Assembly: GCF_000009765.2 (NCBI RefSeq)
Contig: NC_003155.5
Coordinates: forward strand, 7,626,001 to 7,690,000
From: Streptomyces avermitilis MA-4680 = NBRC 14893
GTDB taxonomy: Bacteria; Actinomycetota; Actinomycetes; Streptomycetales; Streptomycetaceae
Length of the DNA stretch: 64,000 nt
Reading direction: 5' to 3'
The notes below the pieces were generated by a model that made no database searches, had not been told where the DNA came from, and worked only from the letters and a program-made list of their open reading frames with translations. A program made the translations under genes and the position numbers. Positions 40,842-49,116 of the stretch are shown here, one piece after another (positions within the stretch are counted from its first letter, which is position 1; every line of letters starts with the position of its first letter).

Positions 40842-41849
40842 ATGGCCCGATCCACGTCCCCGGCCCGGGGTGTCCGCCGGATCGCCGTCGTCGCGGCGTC
40901 CCCCGTCTCGATGTTCAACCTCGCCATCCCCGAGCTGCTGTTCGAGAAGGTCGAGATCGACGGCGCTCCGGGCTACGAGGTGACCATCTGCGCCCCGGAG
41001 CCGGGCCCGGTGCCCACCACCGGCGGCCTCGACCTGTACGTCCGGCACGGGCTCGACGCCGTACGGGACGCGGACACGGTGCTCGTCGCGGGCACCGGGC
41101 TGCGCTACACGCCCGACCCGCGCACGGTGGACGCCGTCCGCGAGGCCGCCGCCGACGGCAAGCGGATCGCGTCCATCTGCAGCGGCGCCTTCGCACTCGC
41201 CGAGGCGGGGCTGCTCGCGGGCCGCCGGGCCACCACCTACTGGGGACAGGCCGAGGAACTGCGCAAGCGGTACCCGTCCGTCGACCTCAAGGGCGATGTC
41301 CTGTACGTGCAGGACGGCCCGATCATGACCTCCTCCGGGTACGCCGCCGGAATCGACCTGTGCCTCCACATCATCCGCACCGACTACGGCGCCGCCGCCG
41401 CGAACCGGGTGGCCCGGCTCGCCCTCGTCGCGCCCGTGCGCCCCGGCGGCCAGACCCAGTTCACCCAGACCCCGCTGCCGCCCGAGCGCGGCACCGCCTG
41501 CGCCGACACCCGCGGCTGGGCCATGCGTCACCTCGACAGTCCGCTCACGCTCACCGACCTGGCCCGGCACGCGGGCGTCAGCGTGCGTACCCTCACCCGG
41601 CGCTTCCACGCGGAGAGCGGGGTCAGCCCCCTTCAGTGGCTGCTCCACCAGCGCATCGAGCGGGCCAAGGAACTCCTGGAGACGACCACGCTCCCGATGG
41701 ACCAGGTGGCCCGCGCCTCGGGCCTGGGCACCGCCGACTCGCTCCGCGGCCATCTGGTGCGCCGCACGGGACTGACCCCGAGCGCCTACCGCACCCAGTT
41801 CAGCCGCCTGGGAAGCGGACCGGGACCGGGAATGGAACAAGCCGCTTGA
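40842..41849 (+). CDS. GlxA-like regulator (DJ-1/PfpI domain plus AraC helix-turn-helix)
   Basis: Transcription factor of 335 aa. Residues 12-190 form a class I glutamine-amidotransferase-like sensor domain (IAVVAASPVSMFNLAIPELLFE, SICSGAFALAEAGLLAGRRATTYW with the nucleophile-elbow Cys, GIDLCLHIIR). Residues about 225-320 form the AraC/XylS DNA-binding domain with two helix-turn-helix units (TLTDLARHAGVSVRTLTRRF and PMDQVARASGLGTADSLRGH). ATG behind GGAGG. Divergent from the DHA2 exporter; likely its regulator. Ligand unknown. Confidence 0.9.
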   Translation: MARSTSPARGVRRIAVVAASPVSMFNLAIPELLFEKVEIDGAPGYEVTICAPEPGPVPTTGGLDLYVRHGLDAVRDADTVLVAGTGLRYTPDPRTVDAVREAAADGKRIASICSGAFALAEAGLLAGRRATTYWGQAEELRKRYPSVDLKGDVLYVQDGPIMTSSGYAAGIDLCLHIIRTDYGAAAANRVARLALVAPVRPGGQTQFTQTPLPPERGTACADTRGWAMRHLDSPLTLTDLARHAGVSVRTLTRRFHAESGVSPLQWLLHQRIERAKELLETTTLPMDQVARASGLGTADSLRGHLVRRTGLTPSAYRTQFSRLGSGPGPGMEQAA

Positions 41850-41911
41850 ACGTTCACGCAAGCGGCGGAGGGAGGCTCCGTCACCCTTCCGACCTGGAGA
41901 GAAGCCGAAGA

Positions 41912-42628
41912 ATGCGCGTCGAGATCTGGAGCGACATCGCCTGCCCCTGGTGCTACGTGGGCAAGGCCCGCTTCGAGAAGGCGCTCGAAGCCTTTCCGCA
42001 CCGCGACGACGTCGAGGTGGTGCACCGCTCCTTCGAGCTCGACCCGAACCGCGCCAAGGGCGACATCCAGCCCGTCCTCACGATGCTGACCAAGAAGTAC
42101 GGCATGAGCGAGGCGCAGGCCCAGGCCGGCGAGGACAACCTGGGCGCGCAGGCCGCCGCCGAGGGACTGGACTACCGCACCCGGGACCGCGACCACGGCA
42201 ACACCTTCGACATGCACCGCCTGCTGCACTTCGCCAAGGAGCAGGGCAGGCAGGACGAGCTGATCGGGCTCCTGTACCGGGCGAACTTCGCCGAGGAGCG
42301 CTCCGTCTTCGACGACGACGAGCGGCTCGTCGAGCTGGCCGTCGCCGCCGGTCTCGACGCGGAGGCCGCCCGCACGGTCCTCGCCGACCCGGCCGCGTAC
42401 GCCGACGAGGTCCGCGCCGACGAGCGGGAGGCCGCGGAGCTGGGGGCGAGCGGTGTCCCCTTCTTCGTCCTCGACCGCGCCTACGGTGTCTCCGGCGCCC
42501 AGCCCGCAGAGGTCTTCGCCCAGGCCCTGAAGCAGGCGTGGGGGGACCGGCCGCCGCTCACGCTCATCCAGGACAGTGGTGACGCCCAGGCGTGCGGTCC
42601 CGACGGCTGCGCCGTGCCGCAGGGCTGA
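41912..42628 (+). CDS. DsbA-family oxidoreductase, FrnE-like
   Basis: Cytoplasmic thioredoxin-fold protein of 238 aa; no signal peptide. The active site is CPWC at residues 11-14 in SDIACPWCYVGK, followed by the helical insertion with FELDPN and DYRTRDRDHGNTFDMHRLLHFAKEQG and the cis-Pro region GASGVPFFVLD. This is the FrnE/2-hydroxychromene-2-carboxylate isomerase-like branch. Two further cysteines near the C-terminus (ACGPDGC) are characteristic of FrnE and may take part in thiol exchange. Substrate unknown. ATG behind GGAGAGAAG. Confidence 0.9.
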   Translation: MRVEIWSDIACPWCYVGKARFEKALEAFPHRDDVEVVHRSFELDPNRAKGDIQPVLTMLTKKYGMSEAQAQAGEDNLGAQAAAEGLDYRTRDRDHGNTFDMHRLLHFAKEQGRQDELIGLLYRANFAEERSVFDDDERLVELAVAAGLDAEAARTVLADPAAYADEVRADEREAAELGASGVPFFVLDRAYGVSGAQPAEVFAQALKQAWGDRPPLTLIQDSGDAQACGPDGCAVPQG

Positions 42629-42734
42629 GGACCCCGGGAAACCGCAGGTCGGAGCGGACCTGTAAGCGATCCTTGGGGGAACCACGTAAAACTCCGCAAT
42701 GGACGGGGGGTTCGCGGGGCCGCAGAGTGGTCCC

Positions 42735-43805
42735 ATGGAGACCTTCGAGCCCCTCGTCCGTGCCGAGTTCGCCCCGAAGAACACCTACCTGAACACCGCG
42801 AGCACCGGCCTCGTACCGGCCCGCACAGTGGCGGCCATGCGCGTCGCCGTGGAGTCGGCCGCCGCCGGGCAGCCGACCGACATGTTCGCGGACGTCGAGG
42901 CGGCACGCGCCTCCTTCGCCCGGCTGACCGGGGTACCCGTCCGCCGGGTGGCGGCCGGGGCCTCGGTCGCGGTCTACAGCGGGCTGATCGCCGCCTCGCT
43001 GCCGGAGGGCGCCGAAGTCCTCACCGCCGAGGCCGACTTCAGCTCCGTCGTGAACCCCTTCCACATCCGCCGCGACCTCAAGGTGCGCGCCGTCCCGCTG
43101 GAGGGCCTCGCCGAGTCGGTGCGCCCCGGCACGGCGCTCGTCGCGGTCAGCGCCGCCCAGTCCGCCGACGGCCGGGTCGCCGACCTGCCGGCCGTCCGCG
43201 CGGCCGCCCGCGCGCACGGCGCCCGTACGTACATCGACGCATCCCAGGCCACCGGCTGGCTGCAGATCGACGCGGACGCCTACGACTACGTCTCCTCCGT
43301 CGCCTTCAAGTGGCTCGTCTGTCCGCGCGGCGTGGCCTTCCTGGTCGTCCCGGAGGACCTCGGCGGCCTCACCCCGCTGTTCGCCGGCTGGGTCGCGGGA
43401 CAGGCGCCGTGGGACAGCTGTTACGGGCCCGTCGAGGAACTCGCCCACTCCGCACGGCGGTTCGACGAGAGCCCCGCCCTCTTCTCGTACGCGGGCGCCC
43501 GCCACTCCCTCGCGCTGATCGAGGAACTGGGCGTGGAGAACGTACGGGCCCATGACCTCGCACTCGCCGACCGCTTCCGTACCGGCCTCGCGTCCCTCGG
43601 CCACGAACCGGTCCCCGCACCACACGCGCCGATCGTGTCCGTGCCCGGCCTCGGCGACCGGCAGCCGGCCCTCAGCCGCGCCGGAGTCGAAGTCTCCGAC
43701 CGCGCGGGCAACCTGAGGGCGGCCTTCCACCTCTACAACACGCCCGCCGACGTCGACCGGCTCCTTGATGTCCTGTCGGGCCTGTCCGGCCGCCCCCTGG
43801 CGTAG
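42735..43805 (+). CDS. Class V aminotransferase (cysteine desulfurase-like)
   Basis: PLP enzyme of 356 aa, fold type I. Visible are the N-terminal YLNTASTGLVPARTV, the DASQATGWLQID segment with the Asp that pairs with the PLP nitrogen, and the Schiff-base lysine in VSSVAFKWLVCPRG (about residue 197). There is no cysteine-bearing mobile loop of true cysteine desulfurases. Aminotransferases of this type in actinomycetes are mostly uncharacterised. The start METFEPLVRAEF is chosen by similarity; an upstream ATG at 42699 would add 12 residues. Nothing in the surroundings fixes a pathway. Confidence 0.85.
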   Translation: METFEPLVRAEFAPKNTYLNTASTGLVPARTVAAMRVAVESAAAGQPTDMFADVEAARASFARLTGVPVRRVAAGASVAVYSGLIAASLPEGAEVLTAEADFSSVVNPFHIRRDLKVRAVPLEGLAESVRPGTALVAVSAAQSADGRVADLPAVRAAARAHGARTYIDASQATGWLQIDADAYDYVSSVAFKWLVCPRGVAFLVVPEDLGGLTPLFAGWVAGQAPWDSCYGPVEELAHSARRFDESPALFSYAGARHSLALIEELGVENVRAHDLALADRFRTGLASLGHEPVPAPHAPIVSVPGLGDRQPALSRAGVEVSDRAGNLRAAFHLYNTPADVDRLLDVLSGLSGRPLA

Positions 43806-43840
43806 CGCCCCCGGGGACGCCAGGAAGGCACCACGAGGCG

Positions 43841-44106
43841 GTGGTGCCCGTGGAGTCGACGGCCGACACAGCCGCAGGACCGCCCGCCGACGCGGAACTG
43901 CGTCGGCGGCTGGTGTACGGGGACGAGTCCGCGCTGGGCGAGGCGTACGCCGCGTACGGGGCGCTCGTCCGGCGGGTGGCCCGGCGCGTCACCCGCAGCC
44001 CGGCCGCCGCCGAGGACGTGGCGCAGGAGGTCTTCGCCCAGCTGTGGAGCAGGCCGTACGCGTTCGACGCGCGCCGCGGCTCGCTGCGCACCTGGCTGTC
44101 CGGGGG
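43841..44106 (+). pseudogene. Truncated ECF sigma factor (region 2 only)
   Basis: The first ~88 residues are a normal sigma-70 region 2: RRLVYGDESALGEAYAAYGALVRRVARRVTRSPAAAEDVAQEVFAQLW, then FDARRGSLRTWLS. Immediately after WLS the sequence stops matching and becomes GGHGSRGRRTGAGG..., so region 2.4 and all of region 4 are gone. The frame stays open for another 415 bases, but only as the antisense of ectD. In the other frames just after the break a short stretch (AAAGVLARAASLGWL, then stop at 44161) could be the tail of another lost gene. A deletion is the simplest explanation. Region 44107-44181 holds no gene. Confidence 0.75.
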
Positions 44107-44181
44107 ACACGGGAGCCGCGGCCGGCGTACTGGCGCGGGCGGCTTCGCTGGGCTGGCTGTAGAGCCTGGCTGCAGACACAG

Positions 44182-44224
44182 CACGGCCCGGGTTCTCCCG
44201 CCCCATGGGAGAACCCGGGCCGTG
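44182..44224 (-). terminator. Strong terminator after ectD
   Basis: Perfect 18-base arms CACGGCCCGGGTTCTCCC / GGGAGAACCCGGGCCGTG with a 7-base loop, 12 bases beyond the ectD stop. Confidence 0.88.
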
Positions 44225-44235
44225 CCGGGCGGCGG

Positions 44236-45123
44236 TCACCGCACCGGCGTGAAGTCCCGCGCCCCGATGAACTCCGGACGCCGTACCGGCGCCGAGAACG
44301 GCTCCACCGCCGTGTTCTCCACGCTGTTGAACACGATGAACACATTGCTGCGCGGGAAGGGTGTGATGTTGTCCCCGGAGCCGTGCAGGCAGTTGCAGTC
44401 GAACCAGGTCGCCGAACCGGCCCGGCCCGTGAAGAGCCGGATGCCGTGCCGGTCCGCGAACTTGGTCAGCGCCTCGTCGGAGGGCGTGCCCGCGTCCTGC
44501 ATCTGGAGCGACTTCTTGTAGTTGTCCTTCGGGGTGGCCCCGGCACACCCGAGGAACGTCTTGTGCGACCCCGGCATGATCATGAGGCCGCCGTTGGTGT
44601 CGTAGTTCTCGGTCAGCGCGATCGAGACGGACACCGTGCGCATGTTGGGCAGGCCGTCCTCGGCGTGCCAGGTCTCGAAGTCCGAGTGCCAGTAGAAGCC
44701 GCTGGCCCCGAAGCCGGGCTTGACGTTGATCCGGGACTGGTGGACGTACACGTCCGAGCCGAGGATCTGCCGTGCCCGCCCCACCACGCGCTCGTCGCGC
44801 ACGAGCTGGGCGAAGATCTCGCTGATCTTGTGCACCTCGAAGACCGACCGGATCTCCTGCGACTGCGGTTCCACGATGGAGCGCTCGTCGGCGCGCACCG
44901 CGGGGTCGTGGATCAGGCGTTCCAACTCGGCGTGGTAGAGCGCGACTTCGTCATCACCGATGAGCTGCGGGACGGCGAGGAAGCCGTCGTGCTCGTACGA
45001 CTGGAGGTCGGCCGCCGTGATGGGGCCCGGTGTGTCCGGCGTGCCCCACAGGACCGGGTCCTGGCGGGGGACCGACACCTCGGCGGCGCCGCGGCTCGGG
45101 TACAGGTCGGTGATCGTGGTCAT
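44236..45123 (-). CDS. ectD: Ectoine hydroxylase
   Basis: Fe(II)/2-oxoglutarate dioxygenase of 295 aa that converts ectoine to 5-hydroxyectoine. Characteristic blocks are SRINVKPGFGASGFYWHSDFETWHAEDG (containing the HxD iron ligands), LTENYDTNGGLMIMPGSHKTFL and WFDCNCLHGSGDNITPFPRSNVFIVFNS with the distal His and the Arg/Ser that bind 2-oxoglutarate. Length is normal. The ATG opening MTTITDLYPSR lies 5 bases after the ectC stop. Last gene of ectABCD, ending at a strong hairpin. Confidence 0.97.
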   Translation of the reverse strand: MTTITDLYPSRGAAEVSVPRQDPVLWGTPDTPGPITAADLQSYEHDGFLAVPQLIGDDEVALYHAELERLIHDPAVRADERSIVEPQSQEIRSVFEVHKISEIFAQLVRDERVVGRARQILGSDVYVHQSRINVKPGFGASGFYWHSDFETWHAEDGLPNMRTVSVSIALTENYDTNGGLMIMPGSHKTFLGCAGATPKDNYKKSLQMQDAGTPSDEALTKFADRHGIRLFTGRAGSATWFDCNCLHGSGDNITPFPRSNVFIVFNSVENTAVEPFSAPVRRPEFIGARDFTPVR

Positions 45124-45128
45124 GGGGC

Positions 45129-45533
45129 TCAGACCTCCTCGGGTTCGGTCAGCAGCGGGTAGACGCCGTTCTCGTCGTGGTCCTCCCGTCCGGTGACGGG
45201 AGGGTTGAAGACGCAGACGCACCGGAAGTCGGTCTTGGGGCGCATGGTGTGGCGCTCGTGGCCGTCCAGCAGGTACATCGTCCCCGGCGTGATCCAGTGC
45301 TTCTCGCCGGTCTCGTCATCGGTCAGTTCGGCCTCGCCCTCCACGCAGAGCACGGCCTCGATGTGGTTCGCGTACCACATCGACGTCTCGGTACCCGCGT
45401 ACAGGACGGTCTCGTGCAGCGAGAAGCCGACCTTCTCCTTGGCGAGGACGATGCGCTTGCTCTCCCAGGTGCCGGACGCGGCCTTCACATGCCGGTCGGT
45501 GCCTTCGATGTCCTTGAACGAACGGACTATCAC
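45129..45533 (-). CDS. ectC: L-ectoine synthase
   Basis: Cupin enzyme of 134 aa closing N-gamma-acetyl-diaminobutyrate to ectoine in the cytoplasm. Full-length and starting [41 protein letters not shown]; the metal-binding cupin part includes [19 protein letters not shown] (Glu), the active-site Tyr in [15 protein letters not shown] (His) and [19 protein letters not shown] at the end. It lies 57 bases after ectB and 5 bases before ectD. Confidence 0.97.
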
Positions 45534-45590
45534 GGTGGTGCGATGCCTCTCTCTCGTGCTCTCGGGTGTGGTGCGGGTCTCTGGTGCCGG

Positions 45591-46862
45591 TCAGGCGGTT
45601 TCCCGTACGGCGCGGGCGAGGGTACGCAGCCCCTCGTCGAGCTCCTCGGGCGTGATCGTCAGGGCCGGAAGCAGCTTGACGACCTCGCTCTCCGGGCCCG
45701 ACGTCTCGATGAGCAGCCCGAGCTCGAAGGCGCGCTGTGCGATGCGCCCGGCGCGGTCCTTGTCCTTGAACTCGATGCCCCAGACGAGGCCCCGCCCGCG
45801 GTACTCCTTGACGTCGGCGAGGTTCTCCTCGGTGATGGAGATCAGCGCCTGCTCGACCTGCTCACCGCGGGCGAGGGTCTGCTTCTCCATGGCGGATCCG
45901 TCGGCCCAGTACGTCTGGAGGGCCGCGGCGGCCGTGACGAACGCGGGGTTGTTGCCGCGGAACGTGCCGTTGTGCTCGCCCGGCTCCCAGATGTCCAGCT
46001 CGGGCTTGAACAGGCACAGGGACATGGGGAGCCCGTACCCGCTGATGGACTTGGAAACCGTGACGATGTCCGGTGTGACGCCCGCCTCCTCGAAGGAGAA
46101 GAACGCGCCCGTACGGCCGCAGCCCATCTGGATGTCGTCGACGATGAGCAGCATGTCCTGCCGCTTGCACAGCTCGGCCAGGGCGCGCAGCCACTCGGGA
46201 CGCGCGACGTTGATGCCGCCCTCGCCCTGCACGGTCTCGACGATCACGGCCGCGGGCTTGTTGAGGCCGGAGCCCTGGTCCTCCAGGAGCCGCTCGAACC
46301 AGAGGAAGTCCGGGACCTTGCCGTCGAAGTAGTTGTCGAACGGCATGGGCGTGCCGTGCACGAGGGGTATCCCGGCGCCGGCGCGCTTGAAGGCGTTGCC
46401 GGTCACGGCGAGCGAGCCCAGCGACATGCCGTGGAAGGCGTTGGTGAAGGACACGATGGCCTCGCGCCCCTTCACCTTCCGCGCCAGCTTGAGCGCGGAC
46501 TCCACGGCGTTGGTGCCCGTCGGGCCCGGGAACATGACCTTGTACGGCAGGTCACGCGGGCGCAGGATCAGGTTCTGGAAGGACTCCAGGAAGGCGCGCT
46601 TGGCGGCCGTCGACATGTCGAGCCCGTGCGTGACGCCGTCCCGCTCCAGATAGTCGATCAACGCCCGTTTGAGTACGGGGTTGTTGTGGCCGTAGTTGAG
46701 TGAGCCGGCGCCGGCGAAGAAGTCCAGGTACGCGTGGCCGTCCTCGTCGTACATGCGGCTGCCCTGCGCCCGGTCGAAGACGGTGGGCCAGCCGCGGCAG
46801 TAGCTGCGCACCTCCGACTCGACGGTCTCGAAGACGCTCAGGTCGGGCTGGGTGATGGTCAC
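45591..46862 (-). CDS. ectB: L-2,4-diaminobutyrate:2-oxoglutarate aminotransferase
   Basis: PLP aminotransferase of 423 aa making L-2,4-diaminobutyrate from aspartate semialdehyde and glutamate, first step of ectoine synthesis. It has SVFETVESEVRSYCRGWPTVFDRAQGS, FFAGAGSLNYGHNNP, FPGPTGTNAVESALKLARKVKGR, the DDIQMGCGRTG Asp and the Schiff-base lysine in TVSKSISGYGLP. Length matches EctB exactly. Follows ectA by 29 bases. Confidence 0.97.
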   Translation of the reverse strand: MTITQPDLSVFETVESEVRSYCRGWPTVFDRAQGSRMYDEDGHAYLDFFAGAGSLNYGHNNPVLKRALIDYLERDGVTHGLDMSTAAKRAFLESFQNLILRPRDLPYKVMFPGPTGTNAVESALKLARKVKGREAIVSFTNAFHGMSLGSLAVTGNAFKRAGAGIPLVHGTPMPFDNYFDGKVPDFLWFERLLEDQGSGLNKPAAVIVETVQGEGGINVARPEWLRALAELCKRQDMLLIVDDIQMGCGRTGAFFSFEEAGVTPDIVTVSKSISGYGLPMSLCLFKPELDIWEPGEHNGTFRGNNPAFVTAAAALQTYWADGSAMEKQTLARGEQVEQALISITEENLADVKEYRGRGLVWGIEFKDKDRAGRIAQRAFELGLLIETSGPESEVVKLLPALTITPEELDEGLRTLARAVRETA

Positions 46863-46891
46863 GGCGAAATCGCTCCTCGGTGCGTGGGGGG

Positions 46892-47431
46892 TCAGTGGGA
46901 GAGGGGGCCGATGCGGTACAGGACCTCGGGGTCGTGCGGGGCGTCGGGGAACAGCCCTGCCTCGAACAGGACCTCACGCTCGAGGTCCGCGCCGTGGCGC
47001 TGCGCATACGAGGTGAACAGGCGTTCGGAGGCGGTGTTGCCGGGGGAGATCGTCGTCTCGATGCCGGTCACCCCGTACTCGTCCGTGACGCGTGCGGTCA
47101 GTCCGTCGAGCATGCGCGCGGCCAGCCCGCGCCCGCGGTACGCCGCGTCGACGGCCACCTGCCAGACGAGGAGGGTGTGCGGGCGCTCGGGCCGCACGTA
47201 CGCGGTGATGAAGCCGACGGGCGTCCCGTCGGCGGCTCGTGCCACCGCCGTGGTGCCGGCGAAGTCACGGCACCACAGCAGATAGCTGTACGAGGAGTTC
47301 AGGTCGAGGGTCTTGGAGTCCTTGGCGATGCGCCAGAGTGCGGACCCGTCCGCCACGTCCGGGCGGTCGATCCGCAGTCCCTCGGGCATTTCCAGGAATT
47401 CCGCTTGCAGGTCTGCGTGTGCGGCGGTCAT
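46892..47431 (-). CDS. ectA: L-2,4-diaminobutyrate N-gamma-acetyltransferase
   Basis: GNAT acetyltransferase of 179 aa, acetylating diaminobutyrate in ectoine synthesis. Motifs are ALWRIAKDSKTLDLNSSYSYLLWCRDF, GFITAYVRPERPHTLLVWQVAVD and the acetyl-CoA loop YRGRGLAARML, followed by ETTISPGNTASERLF. The start MTAAHADLQ is chosen from family similarity; it has no evident ribosome site, and the frame runs open upstream for 78 bases. First gene of ectABCD; no aspartokinase gene (ask_ect) is attached. Confidence 0.95.
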   Translation of the reverse strand: MTAAHADLQAEFLEMPEGLRIDRPDVADGSALWRIAKDSKTLDLNSSYSYLLWCRDFAGTTAVARAADGTPVGFITAYVRPERPHTLLVWQVAVDAAYRGRGLAARMLDGLTARVTDEYGVTGIETTISPGNTASERLFTSYAQRHGADLEREVLFEAGLFPDAPHDPEVLYRIGPLSH

Positions 47432-47438
47432 GCCGACT

Positions 47439-47458
47439 GAATTTACCGAGGGAAATTC
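47439..47458 (-). promoter_or_regulatory. AT-rich dyad just upstream of ectA
   Basis: GAATTTACCGAGGGAAATTC, 8 bases before the ectA start, has 6-base inverted arms (GAATTT/AAATTC) and is far richer in AT than the surroundings. It sits where the ribosome site should be and could be a repressor site or RNA hairpin. Confidence 0.4.
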
Positions 47459-47502
47459 GAAATTGCATCGTCGGATGGGGTTACGAAATGAGCCGTCATG
47501 TG

Positions 47503-47531
47503 TTATCACGCGGGCGCGGGTGATCGCGCAA
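47503..47531 (-). promoter_or_regulatory. Candidate ectA promoter
   Basis: On the minus strand TTGCGC (47531-47526) and TGATAA (47508-47503) are separated by 17 bases, about 70 bases before ectA. The 365-base space 47432-47796 contains no gene; it is AT-rich for this genome, notably 47640-47740. Confidence 0.4.
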
Positions 47532-47796
47532 GACGGCGTCGATAACCCCCATTTTGTCCGGAAAATACGGGAGGAAAGGGGTGCGATGTGGAGTCGATCA
47601 CAAGTGGACGACCCGTGCGGGACCTGCCCGAATTAAGCCGGTTGGTGTTCGCGAAATCTTTGCGTTTAGCACGAAAGAAAGCGGGCAGAAGAATGCGGGA
47701 AGCTGTTCTGAATTAATAACGGGATAAGTGTGTGGGGAATCTCTGCAATTCACGGCGAGAAGCGATGGAAAGTGCCGGGGGAAGTGGCGGGAGGGG

Positions 47797-48897
47797 TCAG
47801 GCCCAGGCCTCGGCCACCGCGCGCCGGGCCCCCTCCAGGTCCACCGGCACGCCGAACTCGGCCAGCGCGGCCCCCAGCGCACCCAGGCAGGACTGCACCA
47901 CACCCCGCGTCGCGCCGGGTCCGTAGTGGTTGACCCGGACCATCTCGCGGGCGAGCGCGCCCCCGCCCGCGACGAGCGGCAGCACCGGATCCGAGGCCAG
48001 CGCCTTGGCGACCAGCTCCGAGGCGTCGATCCCGGCCGGCGTCCGCAGCGTCGTGGCGACGGGCGCCGCGTCCGCGGCCTCGTGCACATACGGTTCGAGC
48101 CCGCCACCCAGGGCGACCGCCCCGGCCCGCGTGGCCGCCGCGGCCGAGGCGTGCCGGGCCATCACGGCCTCCAGCCCCTCGGCCTCGATCCGCTCCACGC
48201 ACGCCTCGAGCGCCAGCATCTCCAGCTGCGCCGGCGCGTGCAGCAGCGCCTTGCGGCCGCCGTCGACCCACCGCTCCTTCCAGTCCAGGAGCGACAGGTA
48301 CGACCGCCGGGGCGCCGCCGGGTTGGCCGCCATCCGCGCCCACGCCCGCTCGCTCACCGACACCGCCGACACCCCGGCCGGCCCGCCCATCGCCTTCTGC
48401 GCCCCGATCACGCACAGGTCGACGCCCCACGCGTCCGGCAGCACCGGCTCGGCGCCGATCGACGCGACGGCGTCCAGATAGAACAGCGCACCGTGCTCCC
48501 GTACGGCCGCGCCGATCTCCGCGACCGGATTCGTGTTGCCCGTGGCCGCCTCCGCGTGCACCAGCGACACGAAGTCGATCTCCGGGTGCGCCGCGAACGC
48601 CTCCCGGATCCGCGCGGCCGTCACCGCCGTGTGGAACGGCACGGCCAGATCGATCACCGTCGCGCCGCAGTCCCGCAGCCAGTTCCCGAAGGTCTGGCCG
48701 TAGGGGCCGGTGATGACGTTGAGCGCGGTCGTGCCGGGGCCCGCGGCCGCGCGAATGGCACCCTCCAGCGGGAGCAGCGCCTCGCCCTGCATGATCACGA
48801 CGTCCTGCTCGGTGGCGAGCAGCCGGGCCACCCGGTCCTCGATCGAGGCGAAGTGCGCGGCGCTCAGGGGTGCCAGGTCCAGGAAGGGGTGGGTCAC
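47797..48897 (-). CDS. Class V aminotransferase (alanine-glyoxylate aminotransferase-like)
   Basis: PLP enzyme of 366 aa. The GTG at 48897 opens THPFLDLAPLSAAHFASIEDRVARLL, the usual family N-terminus, behind GAAGAGAG; an ATG at 48927 would add 10 residues. It has VIMQGEALLPLEGAIRAAAGPGTTALNVITGPYG, VHAEAATGNTNPVAEIG, YLDAVASIG (Asp), and the lysine of LCVIGAQKAMGGPAG. Relatives include alanine- or serine-glyoxylate aminotransferases and ureidoglycine aminotransferases, so the amino donor is uncertain. It is transcribed towards ectA's upstream region and away from the ABC importer gene, 219 bases on. Confidence 0.85.
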   Translation of the reverse strand: MTHPFLDLAPLSAAHFASIEDRVARLLATEQDVVIMQGEALLPLEGAIRAAAGPGTTALNVITGPYGQTFGNWLRDCGATVIDLAVPFHTAVTAARIREAFAAHPEIDFVSLVHAEAATGNTNPVAEIGAAVREHGALFYLDAVASIGAEPVLPDAWGVDLCVIGAQKAMGGPAGVSAVSVSERAWARMAANPAAPRRSYLSLLDWKERWVDGGRKALLHAPAQLEMLALEACVERIEAEGLEAVMARHASAAAATRAGAVALGGGLEPYVHEAADAAPVATTLRTPAGIDASELVAKALASDPVLPLVAGGGALAREMVRVNHYGPGATRGVVQSCLGALGAALAEFGVPVDLEGARRAVAEAWA

Positions 48898-49054
48898 GGC
48901 GATGCTCTCTTCGCTCACGGGTTCCATTACGCGAGATCGAGGGTATCCGCCGGGTGCTCCGCCGATCCCGCCGCCGCGGCCTCGGTCATACGGTCCGGAT
49001 GCCCTGCCGAGGCAGGACATCTGAGGCCATACGGCCCAACAGCCATGGGATTGA

Positions 49055-49083
49055 TTTGAGTGAGTCAAACCTTTCCTTATAAT
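49055..49083 (+). promoter_or_regulatory. Promoter and overlapping dyad of the amino-acid ABC operon
   Basis: TTGAGT (49056-49061) and a perfect TATAAT (49078-49083) with 16-base spacing lie 34 bases before the binding-protein start. TTTGA-GTGAG-TCAAA (49055-49069) is an inverted repeat covering the -35, a likely repressor site. The 188-base region is otherwise without a gene. Confidence 0.6.
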
Positions 49084-49116
49084 CGGAACCCACAGTTCCC
49101 TCATAGGAGGTCCCCC

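Noticed and set aside
42735..43805. Cysteine desulfurase (iron-sulfur cluster assembly)
   Set aside because: The catalytic cysteine loop is absent and no suf/isc genes are nearby.
44107..44235. Small gene between the sigma remnant and ectD
   Set aside because: Only a short tail (AAAGVLARAASLGWL) and a terminator are visible; no start or complete reading frame.
43765..45162. Long plus-strand frame opposite ectD
   Set aside because: ectD is certain on the other strand; the frame is Val/Arg/Asp-rich without motifs.
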